Assembly (NCBI RefSeq): GCF_007362475.1
Contig: NZ_CP041687.1
Location: 1,612,001 to 1,676,000, forward strand
Source of the DNA: Chryseobacterium sp. SNU WT5
GTDB lineage: Bacteria > Bacteroidota > Bacteroidia > Flavobacteriales > Weeksellaceae
Direction of reading: 5' to 3'
DNA: 64,000 nt
Within the stretch, counting starts at the first letter, position 1; every line of letters begins with the position of its first letter. Shown here one piece after another: positions 17,200-26,000 of the stretch. A program made the position numbers and the translations under genes. The notes under the pieces are model-generated. The model was not told the DNA's origin and did not search any database. It worked only from the letters and a program-made list of their open reading frames with translations.

Positions 17200-18009
17200 T
17201 TATTCTAAATCTTCAAATTTATCTACAATTTTTTGTGAAACTCCAGTTTTACTGAAACCACCATCATGGAAAAGATTTTGCATCGTCACTTTTCTGGTAA
17301 GATCAGAAAACATACTTACGCAATAGTTAGCACAATCAAGAGCATCTGCATTTCCTAGAGGAGACATACTGTCTGCGAAATTGAAAAACCCGCTAATTCC
17401 TTTTACACCAGCTCCTGCTTTAGTCATAACGGGAGATTGAGAGATCGTGTTTACACGAACTTTTCTGTCGCCCCAATAATAGCCGAAACTTCTCGCTATA
17501 CTTTCAAGATAAGATTTGTTGTCGGCCATATCACCATAATTCGGGAACACCCGTTGTGCAGCGATATAAGTTAAGGCCAAAATTGAACCCCACTCGTTCA
17601 TAATATCTCTGTCCCAAGCAGCTTTCATTACTTTATGGAAAGAAACCGAAGAAATATCCCAACCTTTTTCTAAGAAATCGTAATTAAGATCGGTATATGA
17701 TTTACCTTTTCTAATGTTTACAGACATACCAATGGAATGTAGAATGAAATCTATTTTACCAAATTTCTCTTCAGCATGAGCAAAAAGTTTATCCAAATCT
17801 TCCACAGAAGTTGCATCAGCAGCAATAACATCTGAGCCAGTTTTCTTGGCAAGCTCATCAATTTCACCCATTCTCATTGCGATAGGCGCATTAGAAAGAA
17901 TGAATTCAGCTCCTTCTTCATGACATCTTTCTGCAACTTTCCAAGCGATAGACTGATCGTTTAGAGCGCCGAATATAATTCCTTTCTTACCTTTTAGTAA
18001 TCCGTACAT
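17200..18009 (-). CDS. fabI: Enoyl-[acyl-carrier-protein] reductase (NADH), FabI
   Basis: This 269-residue short-chain dehydrogenase-like enzyme performs the last reduction of fatty-acid elongation and is the target class of triclosan and diazaborines. Features are an N-terminal GKKGIIFGALNDQSIAWKVA nucleotide site (FabI form of the glycine-rich loop), DFILHSIGM, and the catalytic Tyr/Lys pair in PNYGDMADNKSYLES (Y-x6-K). VRVNTISQSPVMTKAG marks the substrate loop. The frame opens upstream with a TTG codon at 18027, but that codon lies inside a TAAATTTG -7-like element (18025-18032), so ATG 18009 is the better start. Confidence 0.95.
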   Translation of the reverse strand: MYGLLKGKKGIIFGALNDQSIAWKVAERCHEEGAEFILSNAPIAMRMGEIDELAKKTGSDVIAADATSVEDLDKLFAHAEEKFGKIDFILHSIGMSVNIRKGKSYTDLNYDFLEKGWDISSVSFHKVMKAAWDRDIMNEWGSILALTYIAAQRVFPNYGDMADNKSYLESIARSFGYYWGDRKVRVNTISQSPVMTKAGAGVKGISGFFNFADSMSPLGNADALDCANYCVSMFSDLTRKVTMQNLFHDGGFSKTGVSQKIVDKFEDLE

Positions 18010-18055
18010 AATCTTAATTTTAGACAAATTTAAAAAATTTTATTGTTTAACGCAT

Positions 18056-18085
18056 AAAAAAAAGAGCCGTACAGAATACGACTCT
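18056..18085 (-). terminator. Terminator of the 88-residue helical protein gene
   Basis: On the reverse strand, a 9-bp stem (18077-18085 with 18063-18071, one wobble pair) with a 5-nt loop is followed by a T-run (As 18056-18063). It lies 21 bp after the stop at 18107 and upstream of fabI, so it insulates fabI from the gene behind it. Confidence 0.75.
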
Positions 18086-18106
18086 CTTTCTTATAGCTAA
18101 TTTAGC

Positions 18107-18373
18107 TTAGTTAGTTGCTTTTCTAACTTCTGCTTTTGCATCTTCAGACCAATCTTTGGTTTTTTCCCAAGCATCGGAGGCTGCGTCTTTGGTGTCTTCC
18201 CAAGCGTCAGAAATATTATCTTTCGCTCTTTCCATCCAGCCTTCAGCAGTTGGTTCTGTGTTTTTATCTCTTTGTTCGCGGATATAATCCTTCGCTCTAT
18301 CAGCATAATCATTTACAGTCCATTTTGTTTTATTAACTGCGTCTTCTGCTTTGTTATAATCTTGTCTGTCCAT
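18107..18373 (-). CDS. Small LEA/CsbD-like amphipathic stress protein
   Basis: This 88-residue, highly charged protein has no hydrophobic segment. It has repeating Trp/Ala/Lys/Asp-rich units (SDAWEDTKDAASDAWEKTKDWSEDAKAEV) with near-11-residue spacing, the pattern of late-embryogenesis-abundant and CsbD-like stress proteins. It would be a soluble amphipathic helix. The composition parallels the YtxH-like protein at 11805-12047. A second frame over the same DNA (18097-18312) is also open but is a shadow. Function is unknown; general stress protection is an inference from composition alone. Confidence 0.7.
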   Translation of the reverse strand: MDRQDYNKAEDAVNKTKWTVNDYADRAKDYIREQRDKNTEPTAEGWMERAKDNISDAWEDTKDAASDAWEKTKDWSEDAKAEVRKATN

Positions 18374-18566
18374 TGTAATAATTTTAATGTTAATATTTAG
18401 TGATTGAAAAAATTTAATTTGATACTATGTTAAGTTGCAAGTTCCATTCCTAAAAAAGCTAATACTATGTTAAACATATTGTAAAATTTTGTTAAAATAT
18501 ATTATAAGAGTTTTAAAGATCAGATTTAGATATTTAGTTTTCTATTTTTGAACTAAAGTTTATCAA

Positions 18567-19124
18567 ATGGAAATAGTTCGGTGCGATTGGTCAGAAAAAG
18601 ATGATTTATATAGAAGGTATCATGATAAAGAATGGGGAACACCGGTTTACGATGATTCTATCCTATTCGAATTTTTAGTTTTGGAAAGTTTTCAAGCTGG
18701 ACTTTCCTGGTACACGATTTTGAAAAAGCGTGAAAACTTCCGAGAAGCATTTGAAGATTTTAATTATAGAAAAATTGCAAATTATTCTGACAAGAAAATA
18801 GGAGAGTTACTGAATAATGCTGGAATTATAAGAAACAGATTAAAGGTTTTAGCAACCATTAATAACGCTCAGAAATTTCTTGAAGTTCAAAAAGAGTTTG
18901 GTAGTTTCTCTAATTATATTTGGGCTTTCGTCGATGGAAAACCGATTGTCAATCATCCGAAAACTTTAAGTGAAGTTCCTGCAACTACAGAAATTTCAGA
19001 TGCTTTATCGAAAGATTTAAAGAAAAGAGGATTTAAGTTTTTAGGTTCAACTGTGATGTATGCTTACATGCAGGCGACGGGAATGGTTGATGATCATTTG
19101 GTGGATTGTCATTGTAAAAAATAA
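18567..19124 (+). CDS. tag: DNA-3-methyladenine glycosylase I
   Basis: This 185-residue base-excision enzyme removes 3-methyladenine from alkylated DNA. It shows the full zinc-snap: Cys6 and His19 near the N-terminus and His177 with Cys181 (HLVDC) at the C-terminus. The recognition helix LESFQAGLSWYTILKKR and the KFLGSTVMYAYMQATGMVDDH segment are typical of TAG, as is the overall length. TATTTTTG at 18543-18550 could be the -7 box, 16 nt before the start. It appears to be a single-gene unit. Confidence 0.96.
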   Translation: MEIVRCDWSEKDDLYRRYHDKEWGTPVYDDSILFEFLVLESFQAGLSWYTILKKRENFREAFEDFNYRKIANYSDKKIGELLNNAGIIRNRLKVLATINNAQKFLEVQKEFGSFSNYIWAFVDGKPIVNHPKTLSEVPATTEISDALSKDLKKRGFKFLGSTVMYAYMQATGMVDDHLVDCHCKK

Positions 19125-19144
19125 AATTCCAGCCCAAGTAGAAT

Positions 19145-19396
19145 TTACTTTATGCGTTTTTCTGCCACGCTGGGATTTCGTTTAGTATGTAAAAACGCAT
19201 GAACAAAAATATTATTTTCTTCTAAAGTATAGTAAATACCGTAAGGGAATTTTTTTGTAAAAACAATTCTGATTTCATGATATCTCTTTTGATAATGATT
19301 AGGATTTTCCCTAATCTTATTCAAACTTTCTTCAATCTTGTCTAATAGAATTACAGGAAGATTTTCGTTTTCGTCTTTATACCAGTTAATTGCTTT
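19145..19396 (-). pseudogene. N-terminally truncated RelE/ParE-type toxin
   Basis: A reverse-strand frame of 83 codons ends at TAA (19145-19147). It reads like the ParE/RelE toxin family from the first helix onward: INWYKDENENLPVILLDKIE, then IRENPNHYQKRYHEIR, FPYGIYYTLE and VHAFLHTKRNP. The frame opens right after a TGA (19397-19399) with KAINWY, so the usual first strand and half of helix 1 (about 15 residues) are missing. No ATG, GTG or TTG is available before the middle of the domain. It overlaps the antitoxin end by 11 nt. The simplest reading is a short deletion that joined the antitoxin 3' end to the toxin interior. The sequence downstream of the break is otherwise intact. Confidence 0.7.
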
Positions 19397-19613
19397 TCAA
19401 CTCCTGTTTTACATCGGTCCAAGATTTTCCAGACGTCGGATTTTCTTTGTGTTCCTGCAACCTTTCATCTATAATTACCTTGTGTTCAGAGCTCAAACCT
19501 TCAAGTTCAGATTCTTCTGTGCTAATAATTGCATTAAAAATCCTAAGTATCCTTTCGTCAGCTTGATCGACAAAATCGTGAATTCTTTTTTTTATGTCTA
19601 ATGTAGTTTCCAT
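19386..19613 (-). CDS. Putative addiction-module antitoxin
   Basis: This 75-residue acidic helical protein begins METTLDIKKRIHDFVDQADER and contains ERLQEHKENPTSGKSWTDVKQEL, the C-terminal box common to short Bacteroidetes antitoxins paired with RelE/ParE toxins. It lies directly upstream of the toxin fragment on the same strand. It ends ELKSN, slightly earlier than relatives, consistent with its last codons having been altered by the same deletion that removed the toxin start. It may be an orphan antitoxin that is still expressed. Confidence 0.7.
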   Translation of the reverse strand: METTLDIKKRIHDFVDQADERILRIFNAIISTEESELEGLSSEHKVIIDERLQEHKENPTSGKSWTDVKQELKSN

Positions 19614-19701
19614 TTTTAGTAATTTGTGAGAAAGAACTTTCTATCCTATTAAATTAAGAATAGAAAATTCTTTCTTGAATTTCTATAGTAAATCTAAATC
19701 T

Positions 19702-20556
19702 TTATTTTATAATCCGATCTAAAACCCATTCAATCATATTTCTTTCAGACGCCGCATGATCGGCAGAAAATTCTCCACGTCTTCTGTTTGCAATAACAGA
19801 ATTCACCGTAATTGCTTTATGTCCCAATAATTTAGAAAGTCCATAGATCGCCGATGTTTCCATTTCGAAGTTGGTTACACCTAATTCATTTAAAGTTTCC
19901 AAAAATTGATCATCAATCGCTTTCAAACGAAGCTGACGTCCTTGTGGTGCATAGAATCCTGGGAAAGTCGCTGTATTTCCGTGGTATTTTGCATCCCTAT
20001 AATATTCTCCCATTTCTTTCGACCAATCAGAAAAATACAACATCGGTTTGATTTTCTCATAAGGAAATTTCGCCATAAAATTTCTGGAGAATTCATTTTC
20101 AAAACTATAATCCTGATAGAAATGCATCAAACCATCAAGTCCAACCACGTTTTCCGTCACCAACATATTGTCAACTTCCACCTCCGGATTTACACTTCCG
20201 CAAGTTCCCATTCTGAATAATTCCAGCGCCGTGTGATCCTTTGTAAATTCTTTGTTTTTCAAATCGATATTCACTAATGCATCCAATTCGTTCATCACAA
20301 TATCGATGTTTTCAGTCCCAATTCCAGTCGACATTACCGTAATTCTTTGGCCACGCAAAGTTCCCGTATGCGTATAAAATTCTCTTTTATTTTTCTTGAT
20401 TTCGATTTTGTCAAAATACTTTGAGACTTTCGGTACTCGATCTGGATCACCAACCAACATGATTTTCCCGGCAATATCTTCTGGCAACAAGTTCAAGTGA
20501 TACACACTTCCGTCGTCATTGAGCACCAATTCTGAAGCTGCTAATTTATTAAGCAT
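19702..20556 (-). CDS. udp: Uridine phosphorylase-type nucleoside phosphorylase
   Basis: This 284-residue enzyme of the PNP/UDP family cleaves a nucleoside with phosphate for pyrimidine (or purine) salvage. IMLVGDPDRVPKVS at about 32-45 is the phosphate-binding start, VMSTGIGTENIDIVMNEL the conserved central motif, and RMGTCGSVN the ribose/phosphate site. NFEMETSAIYGLSKLLGH carries the substrate Glu-Met-Glu. Bacteroidetes members are annotated as uridine phosphorylases, but the preferred base cannot be fixed by eye. Confidence 0.88.
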   Translation of the reverse strand: MLNKLAASELVLNDDGSVYHLNLLPEDIAGKIMLVGDPDRVPKVSKYFDKIEIKKNKREFYTHTGTLRGQRITVMSTGIGTENIDIVMNELDALVNIDLKNKEFTKDHTALELFRMGTCGSVNPEVEVDNMLVTENVVGLDGLMHFYQDYSFENEFSRNFMAKFPYEKIKPMLYFSDWSKEMGEYYRDAKYHGNTATFPGFYAPQGRQLRLKAIDDQFLETLNELGVTNFEMETSAIYGLSKLLGHKAITVNSVIANRRRGEFSADHAASERNMIEWVLDRIIK

Positions 20557-20631
20557 ATTATATTTTTATTTCTAAATAATTATTTGGGCAGACATTTAAC
20601 TAAGTCGAGTGCCACTTTATTATGTTTTTAT

Positions 20632-20714
20632 GGCAGACATTTCCGCCTTCCGTTCCCGCTTTTTTCCTCCTCGTTCCTCGTCAAAAAAAGAGCTCCACTC
20701 AAGTCGGGCTACAG
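20632..20714. repeat. Dispersed intergenic repeat, copy A
   Basis: The stretch starts GGCAG and runs through TTTCCGCCTTCCGTTCCCGC, a T-run, a divergent centre, an A-run, then GAGCTCCACTCAAGTCGGGC and TACAG. It matches copy B at 46764-46853 over both arms while the central part differs. A shorter echo of the 5' end (GGGCAGACATTT) occurs at 20586-20597. Spurious frames open across it in several phases. It lies between two reverse-strand genes, in a position where no gene is disrupted. REP-like or MITE-like elements with this layout are an inference. Confidence 0.65.
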
Positions 20715-20798
20715 ATTCGTCTTTGCAACTTCTGTCTTATTACAAAATCTCTCTCCTTTTTTCTATCAGCGAAGCGGTCTATCCTCTTTTTGTTTTTC

Positions 20799-21137
20799 TT
20801 AACCACCAACTCGTTTTGTCTTATAGCCCATCTCTTTTAGAATCACCATAATTTTATCCCGATTATCACCTTGGATAATGATGATGCCATCTTTTTCTGA
20901 CCCACCGATTCCCAAAGTTGTTTTAATCTTTTTCGAAATCTTTTTCATTTCTTGATCGCTTCCTTCAAAACCTTCAACTAGAGTAACTGGTTTTCCATGT
21001 CTGCCTTTTTTTTCAAATTTACAGACGAGCGGTTCGTTTTGTACGAACTTTTCTTCCCCATAGTTATCGGAAGGCATTACAAAATCCTGTTCTTCGTGAT
21101 CAGGGAACATATTTTTTAGTTGGTCTCTCAAATCCAT
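20799..21137 (-). CDS. SUI1/YciH-like translation initiation factor homologue
   Basis: This 112-residue protein has an N-terminal acidic segment and a SUI1 domain (FEKKGRHGKPVTLVEGFEGS, then KKIKTTLGIGGSEKDGIIIIQGD and KIMVILKEMGYKTKRVGG). It resembles eIF1 and E. coli YciH, which influences start-site fidelity. The conserved basic loop KKGRHGKP is intact. The stop lies 85 bp from the dispersed repeat. The bacterial role is not firmly established. Confidence 0.9.
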   Translation of the reverse strand: MDLRDQLKNMFPDHEEQDFVMPSDNYGEEKFVQNEPLVCKFEKKGRHGKPVTLVEGFEGSDQEMKKISKKIKTTLGIGGSEKDGIIIIQGDNRDKIMVILKEMGYKTKRVGG

Positions 21138-21259
21138 CTATCAAAATTAATCAATTTTATTTTGAAATCCTTTAATCAAATCAATTTTAAGACTAAATAA
21201 CATAAACAAGATTATGTTATCGAAATCATAAAATTATCTTAAAATTCAGTTTTGGTTCT

Positions 21260-21276
21260 TTTAGTTCAGAACTAAA
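21260..21276. promoter_or_regulatory. Perfect palindrome, candidate operator of the efflux regulator
   Basis: TTTAGTTC-A-GAACTAAA is a perfect 8-1-8 palindrome lying 29-45 bp upstream of the GbsR/MarR start, just before a TATTTTTA -7-like element at 21280-21287. This is the expected place for an autoregulatory operator of a dimeric winged-helix protein. The link to this regulator is inferred. Confidence 0.5.
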
Positions 21277-21304
21277 TCCTATTTTTACAGATTAATTTTA
21301 AATA

Positions 21305-21751
21305 ATGATAGAAATAGACAAAGAAATCTTTCGCGAAATGGTTAATTTTTATGGAGAAGCCTTCCATTTACCGCCTCTTGCGGCTAAGATTTACGCGTAT
21401 CTTATTTTTGATTTTGACAGAAAAGGAGTTTCGTTTGATGAGTTTGTAGAAATTTTTGCAGCCAGTAAAAGTTCAGTTTCTTCTAATCTTAACTTACTTT
21501 TGAATCTGAATATCATTAACGACTTTAATAAAATTGATGAACGTAAACGGTTTTTCGTAATGAATGAAAAATATATGAAAATTCGTTTCCAGGAAATTAT
21601 AGAAAAAATGGAACGTGAATTATTGATTTTAGAAAATCTGAAAAAATTCCGAAATACCAAATGTGAAGTCGTTCTTCAAAAATTTGATGTCTACACCAAT
21701 CTATTTAATAAAAACATTTCCACTATAAAGGAAACACTTGATCAATTATAA
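21305..21751 (+). CDS. GbsR/MarR family transcriptional regulator
   Basis: This 148-residue winged-helix protein has a MarR-like fold. FYGEAFHLPPLAAKIYAYLIF is helix 1-2 and MNEKYMKIRF follows the wing. VEIFAASKSSVSSNLNLLLNLNIIN is the recognition helix-turn-helix (about residues 50-72). The C-terminal helices form the dimer interface. Located 54 bp before an RND efflux operon and behind a palindrome, it likely regulates that operon together with itself. The inducer is unknown. Confidence 0.85.
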   Translation: MIEIDKEIFREMVNFYGEAFHLPPLAAKIYAYLIFDFDRKGVSFDEFVEIFAASKSSVSSNLNLLLNLNIINDFNKIDERKRFFVMNEKYMKIRFQEIIEKMERELLILENLKKFRNTKCEVVLQKFDVYTNLFNKNISTIKETLDQL

Positions 21752-21805
21752 AAAAACAATAAATAGAACCTTTAGTTAGTGAAGCCCAATTATAAAATTA
21801 AATTC

Positions 21806-23035
21806 ATGAAAAATAAAATTATCCTTCTTTCCTTCTCTGTTTTGTCGGTTTTGTCCTGCAAAAAAGAAGATCAAAGACCTCCGCAAGGACCAAAAGCTGT
21901 TGGAACTGTTGCCATCGAGACTAGAAATGTTGTCGGATACTCTACGTTTCCGGCGAGCATTGAAGGTCGTGTAAATAATGATGTGCGTGCCAAAATGCAA
22001 GGTTACATTACCGAAGTGTTGGTTGATGAAGGACAGTATGTTTCAAAAGGACAACCGCTATTTCGTTTGGAGACCAATTCTTTAAGCCAGTCAGCGAATG
22101 CTGCGAAAGCTGGAGTTGGAGCAGCGCGTTCCAATGTTGCCGCTTCCGATGCGAATGTGAAAGCAGCGCAATCTGCCGTAAGTGCAGCGCAAGTAGAAGT
22201 AAATAAATTGAAACCTTTAGTAGAGAAAAATATTATCAGCAATGTTCAGTTGCAAACGGCACAGGCAAATCTTGCTAGAGCACAAGCACAAGTTGCCCAG
22301 GCACAAGCTGGAAAGCAACAAGCTTCGGCGGGAGTTGCACAGGCGCAGGCGAATTACCAAGGCGCTCAGGCAAATGTTGATTATTCTGTGATCCGCGCGC
22401 CAATATCTGGAGTGATTGGTAAAATCAATTTCCGAAACGGAAGTTTAGTTGGTCCTGGAGATCCTATGCCGATTTCAACGGTGTCTGATACCAGCGAATT
22501 GTACGTTTATTTTTCAATGAATGAAAAAGAATATTTAGACTTTCTGAAGACTGCAGAGGGAGCAACCGTTCCTGAAAAATTAAAGAATATGCCAGCCGTC
22601 GAATTAGTCTTGGCAAATGGAGATGTTTACGAAGAGAAAGGTTACGTGAAAGCGGTTACTGGCCAGATCGATGCTGCAACAGGGAGTATTCAGTTTAGAG
22701 TTGTTTTCCCAAATCCAAAAAAATTATTGAGCAACGGGAATAGTGGATCAGTTAGAATCCCGGTGACTTATGATAATGCTTTAGTAGTTCCAGAAAGTGC
22801 GACTATTGAACAGCAAGGTTTAGTCTATATCTATAAAGTAAAACAAGACACCGCAAAGAGTGCCGTCATTAAAGTAATCGATCGTGTGAACAATATGGTC
22901 GTAATTAAAGATGGTGCAGCAAAAGGAGAAATTGTAGTCGTGGAGGGAGTTGGAACTTTAAAAACAGGAACTCCTGTAAAACCTCAACCGAAAAAGTTTG
23001 ACGATATTATTAATGCTATAAAACCGATTTTCTAA
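21806..23035 (+). CDS. RND efflux periplasmic adaptor (MexA/AcrA type)
   Basis: This 409-residue membrane-fusion lipoprotein has a lipobox (SVLSC, Cys about residue 14). The lipoyl halves are RAKMQGYITEVLVDEGQYVSKG and VIRAPISGVIGKI. The coiled-coil hairpin between them (about residues 90-195) is exceptionally Ala/Gln-rich, with runs such as AQAQVAQAQAGKQQASAG. A beta-barrel domain and membrane-proximal domain follow. ATG 21806 is chosen because the longer frame starts with GTG 27 nt upstream and adds no signal. It starts 54 bp after the regulator and 3 nt before the pump. Confidence 0.93.
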   Translation: MKNKIILLSFSVLSVLSCKKEDQRPPQGPKAVGTVAIETRNVVGYSTFPASIEGRVNNDVRAKMQGYITEVLVDEGQYVSKGQPLFRLETNSLSQSANAAKAGVGAARSNVAASDANVKAAQSAVSAAQVEVNKLKPLVEKNIISNVQLQTAQANLARAQAQVAQAQAGKQQASAGVAQAQANYQGAQANVDYSVIRAPISGVIGKINFRNGSLVGPGDPMPISTVSDTSELYVYFSMNEKEYLDFLKTAEGATVPEKLKNMPAVELVLANGDVYEEKGYVKAVTGQIDAATGSIQFRVVFPNPKKLLSNGNSGSVRIPVTYDNALVVPESATIEQQGLVYIYKVKQDTAKSAVIKVIDRVNNMVVIKDGAAKGEIVVVEGVGTLKTGTPVKPQPKKFDDIINAIKPIF

Positions 23036-23038
23036 AAG

Positions 23039-26000
23039 ATGGTTAAAAAATTTATAAACAGACCGGTTTTATCCACGGTAATTTCCATCATGATTGTTGT
23101 TTTGGGAATTCTGGGATTAATTTCTTTGCCGGTTACACAGTATCCTGATATTGCACCACCCACGGTGCGGATCTCTGCAAATTATACCGGAGCCAATGCG
23201 CAAACGGTAATGAATAGTGTTATTATTCCAATCGAAGAACAAGTGAATGGAGTAGAAGGAATGGATTATATTTCTTCTTCTGCTGGAAACAACGGTTCTG
23301 CTTCGATTCAGATTTTCTTTAAACAGGGAATTGATCCGGATATTGCTTCGGTGAATGTTCAAAATCAAGTTCAGCGGGCTATTCCACTTCTTCCTTCCGA
23401 GGTTACTAGATCTGGAGTTCAGGTAAGCAAACAACAAACCAGTGCTTTGATGTTCTTGAGTTTTTATACTGCAAATCCGAATTTAGATGAAGTTTGGTTG
23501 CAGAATTACTTGAACATTAATATTATCCCCGAACTAAAAAGGGTAAATGGTGTTGGTGATGCCCAGGTTTTTGGAGGCAAAAATTACTCCATGCGAATTT
23601 GGTTAGATCCAGCGAAAATGGCAGCTTACGGTTTAGAGCCTACTGAAGTTTCCGCCGCAATAAACGAACAGTCAAGAGAAGCCGCCGCCGGAGCTTTAGG
23701 TGAAAACAGCGGGAGTTCTTTCCAGTATATTATTACTTATAAAGGAAAATATAATGAAGTAGATCAATTTGAAAATATTATTTTGCGGGCACTCGGTAAT
23801 GGAGAATATCTCCGTTTAAAAGATGTTGCAGAAATTAAATTAGATTCACAATCTTATGCAGGAATTGGTGAAAGTAATGGGAATCGCTCCATCAGTATGG
23901 GGATTTTCCAAACTCCCGGTTCCAACGCACAGGAAATTATCACCAATATAAAGACTTTATTAAAGGAAACCGAAAAAACGTTACCTGAAGGAATTGGCTA
24001 TAACATTAACTTCGATACCAATGAATTCTTAGATGCTTCCATTTCTAAAGTAGTAACTACTTTATTAGAAGCATTCGTTTTGGTATTCTTGGTAGTATTC
24101 TTATTCCTACAAGATTTTAGATCAACCTTAATTCCAGCGATTGCCGTTCCGGTTTCGATTATTGGAACCTTTTTCTTTCTGAATATGTTCGGTTACTCAA
24201 TTAACTTATTGACTCTTTTCGCTTTGGTTCTCGCCATTGGAATTGTGGTTGATGATGCGATTGTAGTCGTAGAAGCTGTTCACGCAAAAATGGAAAGCGG
24301 GATTACTGATGCCAAAAAAGCGACGATCGAAGCGATGGATGAAATTACAGGTGCGATTATTTCGATCACCTTAGTAATGGCTGCGGTATTTATTCCCGTA
24401 ACGTTCCTAACAGGACCAACTGGAGTTTTCTACCAACAGTTCGGAATCACTTTAATTATTGCGATTTTAATTTCCGCTGTAAATGCATTAACGCTAAGTC
24501 CCGTACTTTGTGCCATGTTTCTAAAACCTCCTGCGCATCATTCAAAGGAATACGCGAGCATGAATTTTATGCAAAAGTTCTTTGCTAAGTTCAATGCAGG
24601 TTTTAATGCAGGAACGAAAAAGTATGGACAATCATTTAGTTTTTTATTAAGACATAAATGGATGAGTTTATTGGTCATCTTTGCAGCTGGAGCAGTTACT
24701 TTTTGGTGGGCAAGTTCTACCATGCCTACAGGATTTATTCCGAAAGAAGACCGTGGGATTTTATTTACCGATGTACAGCTTCCACCAGGAGCTTCTCTGG
24801 AAAGGACCTATAATGTTTTGTCTGATCTTCAAAAGGAAGCTCGGAAAATTCCAGGAGTACAAAATGTAACCTATACTGCAAGTCGTGGATTTATGTCGGG
24901 TTCTGGATCGAATGTTGGCCAAGCTTTTATTAAGCTGAAACCTTTTGATGAACGTGGTAAAGCAGACGGGCAAAGTATTGATGAGATTACCGGAAAGTTA
25001 TTTGGAATCACTGGTAAATATCCTGACGCGAAGATCATTTTCTTCTCGCCACCAAGTGTACCTGGTTTTGGGAGCAGTGATGGATTCTCAACTGTTTTAT
25101 TGGATAAATCAGGCGGAGATATTTCAGAATTAAATAAAGTGACACAAAGTTTCGTTGGTGCTTTGATGCAAAGACCGGAGATTCAGTTTGCCTCAACTTC
25201 ATTTAATACCAATTATCCGCAGTATCAAATGGTCGTTAACACGCCCCGAGCAAAAGAAAGCGGAGTGTCTTTAAATAGTATATTGAGTACCATGCAAGGG
25301 TATATTGGGGGAATTTATTCTTCAGATTTTACGAAATATGGGAAGCAGTTTCGGGTGATGATTCAAGCTTTACCGGATGATAGAAAATCTCCCGAAAGTT
25401 TAAATTCGATTTTTGTGAAAACAGCTTCTGGAGCGATGGCGCCAATATCGCAGTTTGTTACCTTGGAAAAAAGTTTCGGGCCACAATCATTAGAGAGATA
25501 TAACTTGTTTACTTCAGTTGGAATCAACGGTTCCAGTAATCTTGGTTTCTCAACGGGAGATGCCATTAAAGCAGTACAGGAAGTTGCAGCCGAAAACTTA
25601 CCAGCTAATTATGATGTTGAGTTTACGGGATTAACAAAAGAAGAAATGAAAGCTGGATCACAGACTTATATCGTCTTCTTATTAAGTTTTCTTTTCGTTT
25701 ACTTTATTCTGGCTGCTCAATATGAAAGTTACTTATTGCCTTTCTCGGTGATCTTTTCTCTTCCTTTGGGAGTGATCGGAGCATTTTTCGGTCAGCGGAT
25801 ATTTGGGTTAGAGAATAATATTTACTTCCAAATTGCAATTATTATGTTGATTGGATTACTCGCAAAGAATGCGATTTTGATTGTGGAGTTCGCGGTTCAA
25901 CGGCGCCATCATGGGGAATCAATTGCAATGTCGGCCATTAATGCTGCCAAAGCAAGGTTGCGTCCGATTTTGATGACCTCATTTGCCTTTATTTTTGGAA

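Noticed and set aside
11805-18373. The idea that the two small helical proteins (11805-12047 and 18107-18373) are recent duplicates
   Set aside because: They share composition and charge pattern but no alignable residue blocks, and one has a membrane helix that the other lacks.
20584-20851. Three overlapping forward frames of 72-80 codons
   Set aside because: They exist because of the composition of the dispersed repeat and use three different phases; none has a domain or a signal.
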